Source: Marinobacter gudaonensis (GTDB lineage Bacteria; Pseudomonadota; Gammaproteobacteria; Pseudomonadales; Oleiphilaceae). Taken from it: 64,000 nt of DNA. Location: contig NZ_FOYV01000004.1 of NCBI RefSeq assembly GCF_900115175.1, positions 76,868 to 140,867 of the forward strand, read 5' to 3'. The notes below the pieces were generated by a model that saw nothing but the letters and a program-made list of their open reading frames with translations, was not told the origin of the DNA and ran no database searches. Of this stretch, positions 8,165-16,796 are shown piece after piece (position 1 is the first letter of the stretch; each line of letters begins with the position of its first letter). The position numbers and the translations under genes are program-made.

Positions 8165-11071
8165 ATGTCCGAGCCATGGCAGGGCTTGCCGGAACCACTG
8201 GCGGACGACGTTGCCGGATGCTGGCACTCGGTGTTTCCAGAGGGCGTTCCGGGCTGGCTTGTCTCGCCCGAGGGTATGAGCGAGACGGTGATTGCCACCG
8301 CAATCTCCCGAAGCCTGTTTTTGCGCCAGACGTTGCAGCGCCACCTGGAGCACGTCCGGGCGCTGCTTGACCCGCGCCCCCTGACCGAGCCCACCACGCC
8401 GGATTACCTGAACAGTCGCTGGCAGGAGTTCCTGGGTTCGGTGGATGGAGAACCTGCGCTACACACGGCCCTGAGACAATTCCGGATGGAATCGCAGTTC
8501 CGGATCATCTGGCGGGATCTGATGCGCTGGGCCGACCTGGCCGAAACCATGGCAGCCACAAGTGCCTTCGCCGATACCTGTATCGATGGCGCCCTGAACT
8601 GGCTGTACCGGGATTCCTGTGAGCAGTACGGCACACCGCGGGGCGCCGATCCGATCACCGGGCAGGAATCCGACCAGAAAATGGTGGTGCTCGGAATGGG
8701 CAAGCTCGGCGGGCGGGAGCTGAATGTTTCCTCTGACATCGACTTGATTTTTGCATTTCCGGGCAAGGGCGAAACCGTGGGCGGTCGTCGTTCCCTGGAT
8801 AACCAGCAGTTCTTCGTACGTCTTGGCCAGCGCCTGATCCAGGCCCTCGACCAGATAACCGCCGACGGCTTCGTGTTCCGGGTCGATATGCGCCTGCGAC
8901 CCTACGGCCAGAGCGGAGCCCTGGCCCTGAGCTTTGCCGCCCTCGAAACCTATTATCAGGACCAGGGCCGCGACTGGGAGCGCTACGCCATGGTCAAGGC
9001 CCGCGTCGTGGCGGGAGATCAACGGGCAGGGCGGGTGCTGATGGACAGCCTGCGGCCCTTCGTCTACCGCAAGTACATTGACTTCAGCGCCTTTGAATCC
9101 CTGCGCAGCATGAAGGCGATGATCAGCCGGGAAGTACGCCGCCAGGGCATGGAGAACAACATCAAGCTCGGCAGCGGCGGTATCCGCGAGATCGAATTCG
9201 TGGTGCAGGCGTTCCAGTTGATTCGCGGTGGACGCGACCGTGAGCTCCAGCAAAGGGAGCTGCTGGTGATTCTCAAGGAGCTGGAGGCCCTGGAGCTGCT
9301 GCCGCCTTCGGTTGTGCAGGAGTTGCGGGAGGCTTACATCTTCCTCAGAAATCTTGAGCACGCGCTGCAGGGCATGGAGGACAAACAAACCCAGCTGTTG
9401 CCGGAAGATGCACTGGCCCGGGCGCGGGTTGCCGCCATCATGGGCTTTGATAGCTGGGATGAATGCGACCAGGCGCTGCAGGCCCACCGCAAGCGAGTTG
9501 CCACCCATTTTGCGAATATCATTGCCACCGAGGATGACGACCAGGAAGACCGGGACGCGCCGGAGGAGGGCTGGCAGGAGATCTGGCTGGCGGAAATGCA
9601 GGAAGCAGCTGCTCTGGAATGGCTGAAAGCCCGCGGCTACGAGAAGCCTGAGGCGACCCTGGCCGAGCTGGACGAATTGCGGGCCAATCGTACCGTGCAA
9701 ACCCTGCAGACCCAGGGTCGCCGACGGTTGAACCAATTCATGCCGATGCTGCTGGCCAAACTCACGGAAGTGGAAAATCCGTCGGAAACCCTGTCCCGGG
9801 TGCTGCAGCTGGTGGAAGCGATCCTGCGTCGAACCGCCTACATGGTGCTGCTGCTGGAAAATCCGGGGGCCTGCACCCAACTGGTCCGGCTGTGCAGTGA
9901 GAGTCCCTGGATTGCCCGACAACTGGCGGAGACGCCGTTGCTGCTGGACGAACTGCTCAACGCCGAGAGCCTGTATCATCCGCCGGCGAAAGCCGAGCTG
10001 CAGGATGACCTGCGCCAGCAGATGCTCAGGATTCCGTTCGAAGATCTGGAAGAGCAGATGGAATCCCTGCGTCACTTCAAGAAGGCCCATATCCTGCGCG
10101 TCGCCGCCTCCGAACTCAAAGGCACCTTGCCGCTGATGAAAGTCAGCGACTACCTGACCTGGATTGCCGAGGTGGTGCTGGACCATGTGGTGGAGGTGGC
10201 GTTCGCCAATCTGGTGAGTCGTCACGGCTACCCACGCCGCGCTGATGGCTCAGCGTGCGAGACGGACTTTGCCATCATTGGTTACGGAAAACTGGGCGGC
10301 ATCGAGCTGGGCTATACCTCCGACCTTGACCTGGTGTTCGTGCACAAGGCCGATCCGGAACAGGTCACCGATGGTGACAAATCCATCGATAATGCGGTGT
10401 TCTATACCCGGCTGGGGCAGCGAATTGTCCACATCCTCAATACCCAAACGCCCTCTGGCCAGCTGTATGAGGTGGACATGCGACTGCGGCCGTCCGGAAA
10501 TTCCGGGCTTCTGGTCAGCACGCTCCAGGCCTTTGAGAAATACCAGCGCGAAGATGCCTGGACCTGGGAGCACCAGGCCCTGGCCCGGGCTCGGGGCGTG
10601 GCTGGTTGCAAAGATACCCTGGAGGCGTTTGAGGCCATTCGCCACGACATCCTGTGCGAAAAACGGGATCGGCAGAAGCTGCGCGATGACGTGGTGGATA
10701 TGCGTGAAAAGATGCGGGCCAGCCTCGGTACGCCAGAAAGCCAGCAGGCAGAGGTGTTCCACATCAAGCACGATACCGGCGGCATTGTTGATATCGAATT
10801 CATGGTGCAATACCTGATGCTGGCCTGGTGCTTCGAACATCCTGAGCTCACCCAGTGGTCTGACAATATTCGTCAAATGGAAGAGCTGGGCCGCGCCGGG
10901 GTACTGGCGGTTGAAGATGCCGAAAAACTCCGGGAGGCCTTTATTTCACTGCGCTCGACCATCCATCGAAGGGCCCTGCAGAACCTGAACAGTCAGGTGG
11001 CCGGAGACGCCTTTCCCGACGAGCGTGACTACATCCGCGCCATGTGGAAAAAAGTGATGATTGAGACCTGA
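8165..11071 (+). CDS. glnE: Glutamine synthetase adenylyltransferase/deadenylylase
   Basis: GlnE attaches AMP to, or removes it from, glutamine synthetase in response to PII and glutamine. The protein has the expected two nucleotidyltransferase domains: GMGKLGG at about residue 177 with SSDIDLIF (deadenylylating half) and GYGKLGG at about 706 with TSDLDLVF (adenylylating half). The family sequence VDMRLRPxGxSG occurs in both halves. At 968 residues it is slightly longer than the E. coli enzyme (946). Both catalytic motifs are intact. Its target glnA begins at 431 in the same window. ilvE follows in the same direction, as in Pseudomonas aeruginosa. Confidence 0.97.
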   Translation: MSEPWQGLPEPLADDVAGCWHSVFPEGVPGWLVSPEGMSETVIATAISRSLFLRQTLQRHLEHVRALLDPRPLTEPTTPDYLNSRWQEFLGSVDGEPALHTALRQFRMESQFRIIWRDLMRWADLAETMAATSAFADTCIDGALNWLYRDSCEQYGTPRGADPITGQESDQKMVVLGMGKLGGRELNVSSDIDLIFAFPGKGETVGGRRSLDNQQFFVRLGQRLIQALDQITADGFVFRVDMRLRPYGQSGALALSFAALETYYQDQGRDWERYAMVKARVVAGDQRAGRVLMDSLRPFVYRKYIDFSAFESLRSMKAMISREVRRQGMENNIKLGSGGIREIEFVVQAFQLIRGGRDRELQQRELLVILKELEALELLPPSVVQELREAYIFLRNLEHALQGMEDKQTQLLPEDALARARVAAIMGFDSWDECDQALQAHRKRVATHFANIIATEDDDQEDRDAPEEGWQEIWLAEMQEAAALEWLKARGYEKPEATLAELDELRANRTVQTLQTQGRRRLNQFMPMLLAKLTEVENPSETLSRVLQLVEAILRRTAYMVLLLENPGACTQLVRLCSESPWIARQLAETPLLLDELLNAESLYHPPAKAELQDDLRQQMLRIPFEDLEEQMESLRHFKKAHILRVAASELKGTLPLMKVSDYLTWIAEVVLDHVVEVAFANLVSRHGYPRRADGSACETDFAIIGYGKLGGIELGYTSDLDLVFVHKADPEQVTDGDKSIDNAVFYTRLGQRIVHILNTQTPSGQLYEVDMRLRPSGNSGLLVSTLQAFEKYQREDAWTWEHQALARARGVAGCKDTLEAFEAIRHDILCEKRDRQKLRDDVVDMREKMRASLGTPESQQAEVFHIKHDTGGIVDIEFMVQYLMLAWCFEHPELTQWSDNIRQMEELGRAGVLAVEDAEKLREAFISLRSTIHRRALQNLNSQVAGDAFPDERDYIRAMWKKVMIET

Positions 11072-11107
11072 GGCAAATTCAATTCGGGCGGACTTTCCTG
11101 CTAGAAT

Positions 11108-11133
11108 GCCGGTTCCCCGAAAACGGCTTTTTT
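11108..11133 (+). terminator. Weak terminator-like hairpin between glnE and ilvE
   Basis: GCCG (11108-11111) pairs with CGGC (11124-11127), with two further A-T pairs after a mismatch, followed by six T residues that run directly into the ilvE ribosome site. The stem is short, so partial termination is the most I would claim. Confidence 0.4.
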
Positions 11134-11147
11134 AGGAGCAACGTAGC

Positions 11148-12074
11148 ATGTCGATGGCTGATCGCGATGGCCTTATCTGGCTGGATGGTGAAATGGTTCC
11201 CTGGCGGGAAGCCAAAACCCACGTCCTGACCCACACCCTGCATTACGGCCTCGGCTGTTTCGAGGGCGTGCGGGCCTATAACACCGCGAACGGGCCGGCG
11301 ATTTTCCGCCTGAAAGAGCACACCGACCGGTTGTTCCGCTCCGCGCATATCCTGAACATGAAGATGCCGTTCAGCAAAGATGAACTGAACGAGGCGCAGC
11401 GGGCGGCGGTTCGCGAGAACAATCTGGACGAAGCTTACCTTCGCCCGATGGCGTTCCTGGGATCCGAGGGTATGGGGCTGCGGGCCGACAATCTGAAGGT
11501 GCACGTGATGGTGGCGGCCTGGAGCTGGCCTTCGTACATGTCGCCGGAAGCCAAGGAAATGGGGATCAAGGTGCGCACCTCTTCCTACACGCGCCACCAC
11601 GTCAACATCACCATGTGCAAGGCCAAGGCCAACGGTAACTACATCAACTCCATGCTGGCCCTGAACGAAGCCATTTCCGGCGGTGCCGAAGAGGCTCTGC
11701 TGCTGGACAACGAGGGCTACGTGGCCGAAGGTTCCGGCGAGAACATCTTCATTGTGCGCGATGGCGTGCTGCACACCCCGGAGCTGACCTCCTGCCTGGA
11801 AGGCATCACCCGGGCCACCATTATCGATTTTGCCCGTGATCTCGGCTTGACCGTGAAAGAGCGTCGCATCACCCGGGACGAAGTCTATGTGGCGGAAGAG
11901 GCCTTCTTCACCGGCACTGCTGCTGAAGTGCTGCCGATTCGTGAGCTGGACGGCCGGGTCATCGGCGCCGGTAAGCGGGGCCCGGTCACCGAGAAGCTCC
12001 AGGGCATGTACTTTGATGCGGTGAAGGGCAAGCTGGCCCAGCACAGCAACTGGCTGACCCACGTCAAGGGTTGA
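11148..12074 (+). CDS. ilvE: Branched-chain amino acid aminotransferase
   Basis: IlvE is a PLP enzyme that performs the last step of valine, leucine and isoleucine synthesis by transamination from glutamate. The fold-type IV pattern is clear: HYGLGCFEGVRAYN early, the PLP lysine in KAKANGNY at Lys160, and EGSGENIF later. It has 308 residues, the normal length. AGGAG at 11134-11138 stands nine bases before the ATG; a second ATG two codons downstream is also possible. Its position after glnE and before the LPS core genes is the same as in Pseudomonas. Confidence 0.97.
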   Translation: MSMADRDGLIWLDGEMVPWREAKTHVLTHTLHYGLGCFEGVRAYNTANGPAIFRLKEHTDRLFRSAHILNMKMPFSKDELNEAQRAAVRENNLDEAYLRPMAFLGSEGMGLRADNLKVHVMVAAWSWPSYMSPEAKEMGIKVRTSSYTRHHVNITMCKAKANGNYINSMLALNEAISGGAEEALLLDNEGYVAEGSGENIFIVRDGVLHTPELTSCLEGITRATIIDFARDLGLTVKERRITRDEVYVAEEAFFTGTAAEVLPIRELDGRVIGAGKRGPVTEKLQGMYFDAVKGKLAQHSNWLTHVKG

Positions 12075-12091
12075 TCATAGCCGGTATCGCG

Positions 12092-12131
12092 AGCCGCCGT
12101 TGACTGACACAGCCCGGCGGCTTTGTTGTTT
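12092..12131 (+). terminator. Rho-independent terminator after ilvE
   Basis: AGCCGCCG (12092-12099) pairs perfectly with CGGCGGCT (12115-12122) over a 15-base loop, followed by TTGTTGTTT. It separates ilvE from the DUF6165 gene. Confidence 0.75.
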
Positions 12132-12161
12132 CAGAATTCCCCGAACAGGCAGGGCAAGACC

Positions 12162-12569
12162 ATGGCAGACGTAATCAAGGTTCCGGTATCTTTCGGCGAG
12201 GTGCTGGACAAGATCACCATTCTCGAAATCAAGTCAGAGCGCATCAAGGACGAGGCCAAGCTGAAGAACGTGCGTCTGGAACTGGACGAACTGAGCGCAA
12301 CCTGGGACGAGGCGGTGAAGGACAAGGCCGCAGAGATCGCAGATCTGCGCCGACAGCTCAAGGCCGTAAATGAAGAGCTGTGGGTCATCGAGGACGATAT
12401 CCGGGACCAGGAAGCAGCCCAGGATTTCGGTGCCCGTTTTATCGAACTGGCCAGGGCCGTTTACGTAACCAATGACAAGCGTGCCGCCATCAAGAAAGAC
12501 GTGAACCTGGCGCTGGGCTCACGTTTTGTGGAAGAGAAATCCTACCAGGATTACACCGCACGCAAGTAA
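12162..12569 (+). CDS. DUF6165 family protein, LPS-cluster associated
   Basis: The 135-residue protein has no assigned biochemical function. It opens with a short beta-type segment (IKVPVSFGEVLDKITILEIKS) and is then mostly charged helix, residues about 25-95, with heptad-like spacing suggestive of a coiled coil (ELDELSATWDEA, AEIADLRRQLKAV). No signal peptide or membrane segment is seen. From memory, such proteins are assigned to DUF6165 and often sit beside glycosyltransferase genes, as here. The ATG at 12162 follows a purine-rich CAGGCAGGGCAAG; a longer reading from 12123 starts inside the upstream terminator and is rejected. Confidence 0.75.
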   Translation: MADVIKVPVSFGEVLDKITILEIKSERIKDEAKLKNVRLELDELSATWDEAVKDKAAEIADLRRQLKAVNEELWVIEDDIRDQEAAQDFGARFIELARAVYVTNDKRAAIKKDVNLALGSRFVEEKSYQDYTARK

Positions 12570-12617
12570 GGTGGCAGCCGCCTGACAGCCTCGAACGGCG
12601 CCGGGTCAATCAGGCCG

Positions 12618-12648
12618 GTAGGTCGGATTAGCAAAGCGTAATCCGACA
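12618..12648. repeat. REP-like palindromic intergenic element
   Basis: A 31-base unit contains the perfect inverted repeat GTCGGATTA (12622-12630) / TAATCCGAC (12639-12647) around an eight-base loop. I recall near-identical elements dispersed between genes in many proteobacteria. It lies between convergent genes, where such units commonly occur. No second copy was noticed in this window. Confidence 0.65.
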
Positions 12649-12668
12649 AGACCCCACCGGCGCCCGAG

Positions 12669-13733
12669 TCAGTCAGCTCGTGGCGCCGTTGTTGTTTCTG
12701 GCGCAGGGTGCGCCTCAACCCACCGATCCAGCATTGCTGTGGCATCCGCCACTGTAATCAGTTCCATCGCCCCCTCGAATTCGGCCTTCGCGCCCCAGCG
12801 CGCCTGCTCCACCGACTTTCCGGTGAATTTCTGCAAAGCCTCGGGGTAGCGGTTCACGCACCACTCAAGGGAATTATAGGGGCCGGAGCGGCAGGGATTG
12901 CTGGCGGCAAACAATCCCAGAACATCGGTTCCAACGGCACTGGCAATATGCGCAGGACCCGTGTCAGGAGCCACGACAAGGTCGGCCCGGGCCAATAGCG
13001 CGGTCAGTTGTTTCAGAGTGTCCTTGCCGCAGATGTTGTGGGCTTTTTCCTTCATGGCGGATTCAATGGCCGCACAGTATTCGTTCTCGAAGGGGGCGGG
13101 GCTACCGACCAGTATGACCTTCATGCCATGTTTCTGAATCGCATGGTCGGCCAGCTGTGCGTAGCGCTCCGCTGGCCAGTTCCGCAGGATATGACTGGCA
13201 CAGGGGCTGATCACCAGGTTCCGGCGGTCGGTTGCCAGTTGTGCCACGGCGAACGCGTCATCCTCATCAGTGAGGGGGATCTGCCAGCGGGGCGGGGCGG
13301 GCTCAAGCCCCAGCGGCTCCAGGAAACTGGCGAGACAATCACGCACGTGCTGCTCCGGCGCCGGCTTGATGCGGCGGTTGATGAAGAGGCTGTGCAGGTC
13401 CTTGCTCCTGGCCTTGTCGTATCCGACTCTCAGCCTGGCTGGAATACAGGCCGACGCCAGGTTGGCCCGAAACGCCACCTGCATATGCAGCAGTGCGTCG
13501 AACCGCCGGCCTTTTAGCTTCTGGCGTAACTCCGCGTAGCCCTTGCGACCGGCTTTCTTGTCGAAAACGATGAATTCGACACCCGGGAGATCACCGATCA
13601 GTTTTGCCTCGATCTTGCCAATCACCCAGGTGATTGCAACGCCGGGGATTTGCTCCTGGAGGCTCAAGACAACCGGAATTACGTGGGTAACATCGCCGAT
13701 GGCGGACAGGCGCAGAATGCAGATGGACTTCAT
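12669..13733 (-). CDS. Glycosyltransferase family 9, heptosyltransferase type
   Basis: GT9 enzymes transfer heptose from ADP-heptose to the growing LPS inner core on the cytoplasmic face. The protein begins MKSICILRLSAIGDVTHVIP, typical of the family, and contains LVISPCASHILRNWPAERYA and the nucleotide-binding APDTGPAHIASAVG near residue 255. Length is 354 residues. I chose the ATG at 13733 because it gives the family start; a longer reading from 13787 adds 18 unrelated residues. Which heptose it adds (WaaC or WaaF role) cannot be decided. It diverges from the Kdo kinase gene across about 150 bases. Confidence 0.88.
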   Translation of the reverse strand: MKSICILRLSAIGDVTHVIPVVLSLQEQIPGVAITWVIGKIEAKLIGDLPGVEFIVFDKKAGRKGYAELRQKLKGRRFDALLHMQVAFRANLASACIPARLRVGYDKARSKDLHSLFINRRIKPAPEQHVRDCLASFLEPLGLEPAPPRWQIPLTDEDDAFAVAQLATDRRNLVISPCASHILRNWPAERYAQLADHAIQKHGMKVILVGSPAPFENEYCAAIESAMKEKAHNICGKDTLKQLTALLARADLVVAPDTGPAHIASAVGTDVLGLFAASNPCRSGPYNSLEWCVNRYPEALQKFTGKSVEQARWGAKAEFEGAMELITVADATAMLDRWVEAHPAPETTTAPRAD

Positions 13734-13886
13734 CAGAACAGTATCCGTGTCAGGGTGGTGCCCGGTGCTGTGGAGCTTTGCTGGCAATCATTGCTAAACT
13801 GGCGCCATTCTATCGCACTCGTGCCCGCGCGTCTCAACGGTGGGGCGCGGGTTTCCGTCATTATTCCGAGGATCGGGTAGCCCTTC

Positions 13887-14603
13887 ATGGTGGAGTCTGA
13901 AATCTGTCTCCGGAACAAAGGCTCGGCCATGCTGGTTCATCCTGACTACCGGGGGCGGGTCAGCGAAGACTGGTTTCAGCCGGCATTCTGGGGCGACAGG
14001 GCCAGGCCGGTAAGCAGTGGTGGCCGGGGTGCCGCCTGGTTTGTTGAAGCCGGAGACAGCAGGCTGGTGCTTCGGGAGTACCGCCGGGGCGGTATGATGG
14101 CGAAGCTGGCCAGGCATACCTACTTTTTCAGTCGCGAATCGGAGGTTCGGTCGTTTGCCGAGTTCAGGCTGCTGTACCGGCTTGAGGCCATGGCGCTTCC
14201 CGTGCCCCGACCGGTGGCCGCCTGGTATCGGAAGCAGTCTCCCATCCAGTATCAGGCCGCGATTCTGATCGAGCGGTTGGAAGGGGTGGTTCCGCTGGCG
14301 GATCAAATCGCCGAAACACCAACCGAGGGTTGGGAAAAGCTCGGCGCCACCATCCGTCGGTTTCACGATGCCGGCGTCATGCATGCGGATCTGAACTGTT
14401 ACAACGTGCTGGTGCGCGATGATCAGTATTTCCTGATCGATTTCGACAAGAGCCGCCTGCTGGGCCAGGGCAGTCCGGCCAGCTGGCAGCGGGCGAACCT
14501 CGACCGCTTTGCCCGGTCGCTGGTGAAGGTTGCCGGAGAAGAAGCCCGAAGGCGGGTCTGGGATTCATTCATGAACGGTTACAACAAGGGAAAGGCCTCT
14601 TGA
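13887..14603 (+). CDS. kdkA: 3-deoxy-D-manno-octulosonic acid (Kdo) kinase
   Basis: KdkA phosphorylates Kdo of the LPS inner core at O-4, in the cytoplasm or at the inner membrane face, using ATP. The protein is of the small kinase-like Kdo/WaaP group: GGRGAAWFV forms a glycine-rich loop near residue 45, VLREYRRGG supplies the lysine-like position, MHADLNCYNVLV is the catalytic loop near 165-176, and LIDFDKSR the metal-binding DFD near 183. Its 238 residues fit the family. The ATG at 13887 is used; Met15 is an alternative. The stop overlaps the TTG start of the next gene. Confidence 0.85.
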   Translation: MVESEICLRNKGSAMLVHPDYRGRVSEDWFQPAFWGDRARPVSSGGRGAAWFVEAGDSRLVLREYRRGGMMAKLARHTYFFSRESEVRSFAEFRLLYRLEAMALPVPRPVAAWYRKQSPIQYQAAILIERLEGVVPLADQIAETPTEGWEKLGATIRRFHDAGVMHADLNCYNVLVRDDQYFLIDFDKSRLLGQGSPASWQRANLDRFARSLVKVAGEEARRRVWDSFMNGYNKGKAS

Positions 14604-15718
14604 CCAATTCACAGCCAGACGGACCGCTTCCGTCCGTACTCTGCCTCACCGACGCCTGCGATCGTCCCGAAACCGAACTGTTTATCGGCCTCCGAGACGC
14701 CGGCTTTGACGTTGATGTCATGTGTAACCCCAAGGGCCGAAATTATCAGCGCCTGCTGGATGAAGGCATGGTCGCCAGACCCATGGCGCTCAGAAACCGG
14801 TTCGACAAGGACGGCACAGCGGCGATTCGTGACCAGCTTTCAGAGAAAGCCTACGATGTGATTCACGCCTATAACCCCCGAGCACTGGCCTGCGGCCTGC
14901 GGGCTTCCCGGGGCACCAATATCAAGGTGGTGGCCTATCGGGGCGTGATCGGCAATATCAGTTTCCTTAATCCGGAATCCTGGATTACCTTCCTGCACCC
15001 GCGGGTAAGCAAGATTGTGTGCGTGGCCGATGCCATCAAGGATTACCTGGCGGACCTGCGATGCCTGTGGATGCGCATTCCTGAGCACAAGCTCCAGCGC
15101 ATTTACAAGGGCCATGATCTGGCCTGGTATCAGGCCCAGCCTGCGGATCTTACCGAGTTCGATGTTCCCGAGGGTGCTTTCGTCGTTTGTTGTACCGGCC
15201 GTAACAGCCCTCGAAAAGGCTTTGACGTTCTGATCCGCGCCATGGAAGAGTTGCCGGACGATATTGAGGCGCATCTGCTGCTTGTGGGCGACGTGGACAA
15301 GAACGAGGAACTCAGGTCCCTGGCCGGCCAGAGCGCCCACCCCGAACGGATTCACTTCACCGGATTCCGGACGGACGCGCCGGCTATCGCAGCGGCCAGC
15401 AGCGTTTTCGTATTGCCATCCACGGTGCGCGAAGGCCTGCCCCGCGCTGTTATCGAAGCCATGGTGTACGGAGTGCCACCGGTGGTAACCCGGGTTGGGG
15501 GTATGCCTGAGCTCGTCGAAGACGGTGTCAGTGGTCTTGTAGTGGCGCCCAGGAGCACCGGTGAATTGGCATCTGCCATCGAGCGGCTCTACCGCGATCG
15601 CGAGCTGGCGGCCTCTCTGGGCCGGGCCGCGCGGGAACGGATCGCCCGGGATTTCCATACGTCACAAACGGTCCGGGAAACCGGAGACCTATACAAGACA
15701 CTGACGGGCAAGGGCTGA
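14600..15718 (+). CDS. GT4 family glycosyltransferase
   Basis: This is a GT-B fold retaining glycosyltransferase of the GT4 family, presumably building the LPS core. The C-terminal half carries CTGRNSPRKGFDVLIRAMEEL, HFTGFRTDAP and the conserved EX7E element in REGLPRAVIEAMVYGVPPVV. Length is 372 residues. It starts with TTG at 14600, overlapping the kdkA stop, with AAGGGAAAGG just upstream, so translational coupling is likely. The next gene starts directly after its stop. Donor and acceptor sugars are unknown. Confidence 0.85.
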   Translation: MTNSQPDGPLPSVLCLTDACDRPETELFIGLRDAGFDVDVMCNPKGRNYQRLLDEGMVARPMALRNRFDKDGTAAIRDQLSEKAYDVIHAYNPRALACGLRASRGTNIKVVAYRGVIGNISFLNPESWITFLHPRVSKIVCVADAIKDYLADLRCLWMRIPEHKLQRIYKGHDLAWYQAQPADLTEFDVPEGAFVVCCTGRNSPRKGFDVLIRAMEELPDDIEAHLLLVGDVDKNEELRSLAGQSAHPERIHFTGFRTDAPAIAAASSVFVLPSTVREGLPRAVIEAMVYGVPPVVTRVGGMPELVEDGVSGLVVAPRSTGELASAIERLYRDRELAASLGRAARERIARDFHTSQTVRETGDLYKTLTGKG

Positions 15719-16789
15719 ATGCGCCGATATCTGTTTTTTGTAAATCAACCCTATTCCTATTCCATCCTGCGTCCCCTGCAGGAAGAGATTCGCCGGCGTG
15801 GCGATGAAGCCGCCTGGTTTGTCGCGGGCTGTTCTACCGCCCCCCTGCGTGCGGATGAGCGTCGCCTGCGAACCGTCAAGGAGGTCATGGCTTACCAGGC
15901 GGACGCTACCTTTGTTCCGGGCGACTGGGTGCCCTATTTTTTCCCGGGTATCAAGGTAGAGGTCTTCCACGGCATGGCCAGGAACAAGCGTGGCCACAGC
16001 AGCGAGGACGAGAGCGATCATTACCGGATTCGCGGCTGGTTTGACCTGTACTGCACCCATGCCCTGAAGGACACGGAAAAATTCAGCGAGCTGGCCGAGC
16101 AGCACGGGCATTTTGCCGTTGCCCACACCGGTTGGCCGAAACTTGATCCACTGCTTTCGGCGAACCTTCCAGGCCGGCGGTCACTGCCTGCACCCGAGTT
16201 GCCTGTGGTTTTCTACGCGTCAACCTTCAGTCGCTCGGTGACTTCCGCGCCCCAGCTGCTCGAAAAGATCGGTGAGCTTGCCCGGAGTGGCCACTGGAAG
16301 TTCATTGTCACCCTGCACCCCAAGATGGACCCGGAAATCGTGGATCAGTATAGGGGCCTGGCTGGCGAGCACCTGCGTTTTGTGGAGAGTGACGAGGATT
16401 TACTGCCCCTGCTGCCGCAGGCAGATGTGATGCTGTGCGACACCTCGTCGATCATGTTCGAATTCATGTTCCTGGACAGACCGGTGGTAACGTTCCGCAC
16501 GAAAATGCCCGGTCCCTATCTGATTGATGCCCAGGAGGTTGACGAAGTTGAACCGGCTCTGGAACGTGCCCTCGAGTATCCCCGCGATCTGATGGAGGAA
16601 ACCCGTTCGTTGTGCGACCAGCTCCACAGTTTCCGGGATGGCCGTTCCAGTGCGCGAGTGCTCGATGCGGTTGAAGATTTCCTCAATAACAAACGCGACA
16701 AACTGAAACGTAAACCGATTAATCTTCTGAGAAAACTCAAGGTCAGACGGCGTTTGCGGAAGGAGTTGGCCAGGATGACTCCGGAGTAA
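15719..16789 (+). CDS. CDP-glycerol glycerophosphotransferase-like protein
   Basis: The protein resembles the C-terminal catalytic part of TagB/TagF-type polyol-phosphate transferases (Glyphos_transf, PF04464). Family-like elements are KVEVFHGMARNKRG near 80, AHTGWPKLDPLL near 138, VTLHPKMDP near 200 and VMLCDTSSIMFEFMFLDRPVV near 240, the last matching the conserved D-SS-FE pattern. Its 356 residues end in a very basic tail (KRDKLKRKPINLLRKLKVRRRLRK is spread over the last 40), fitting membrane association. The ATG follows the previous stop with no gap. In an LPS operon it may add a phospho-polyol or sugar, which is inference. Confidence 0.75.
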   Translation: MRRYLFFVNQPYSYSILRPLQEEIRRRGDEAAWFVAGCSTAPLRADERRLRTVKEVMAYQADATFVPGDWVPYFFPGIKVEVFHGMARNKRGHSSEDESDHYRIRGWFDLYCTHALKDTEKFSELAEQHGHFAVAHTGWPKLDPLLSANLPGRRSLPAPELPVVFYASTFSRSVTSAPQLLEKIGELARSGHWKFIVTLHPKMDPEIVDQYRGLAGEHLRFVESDEDLLPLLPQADVMLCDTSSIMFEFMFLDRPVVTFRTKMPGPYLIDAQEVDEVEPALERALEYPRDLMEETRSLCDQLHSFRDGRSSARVLDAVEDFLNNKRDKLKRKPINLLRKLKVRRRLRKELARMTPE

Positions 16790-16796
16790 TGATGCT

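Noticed and set aside
8459..10225. Long open frame (588 codons) on the minus strand inside glnE
   Set aside because: It lies fully antisense to a clearly recognised gene, has no ribosome site or family motifs and is rich in Gln/Leu/His as expected for the complement of GC-rich coding sequence.
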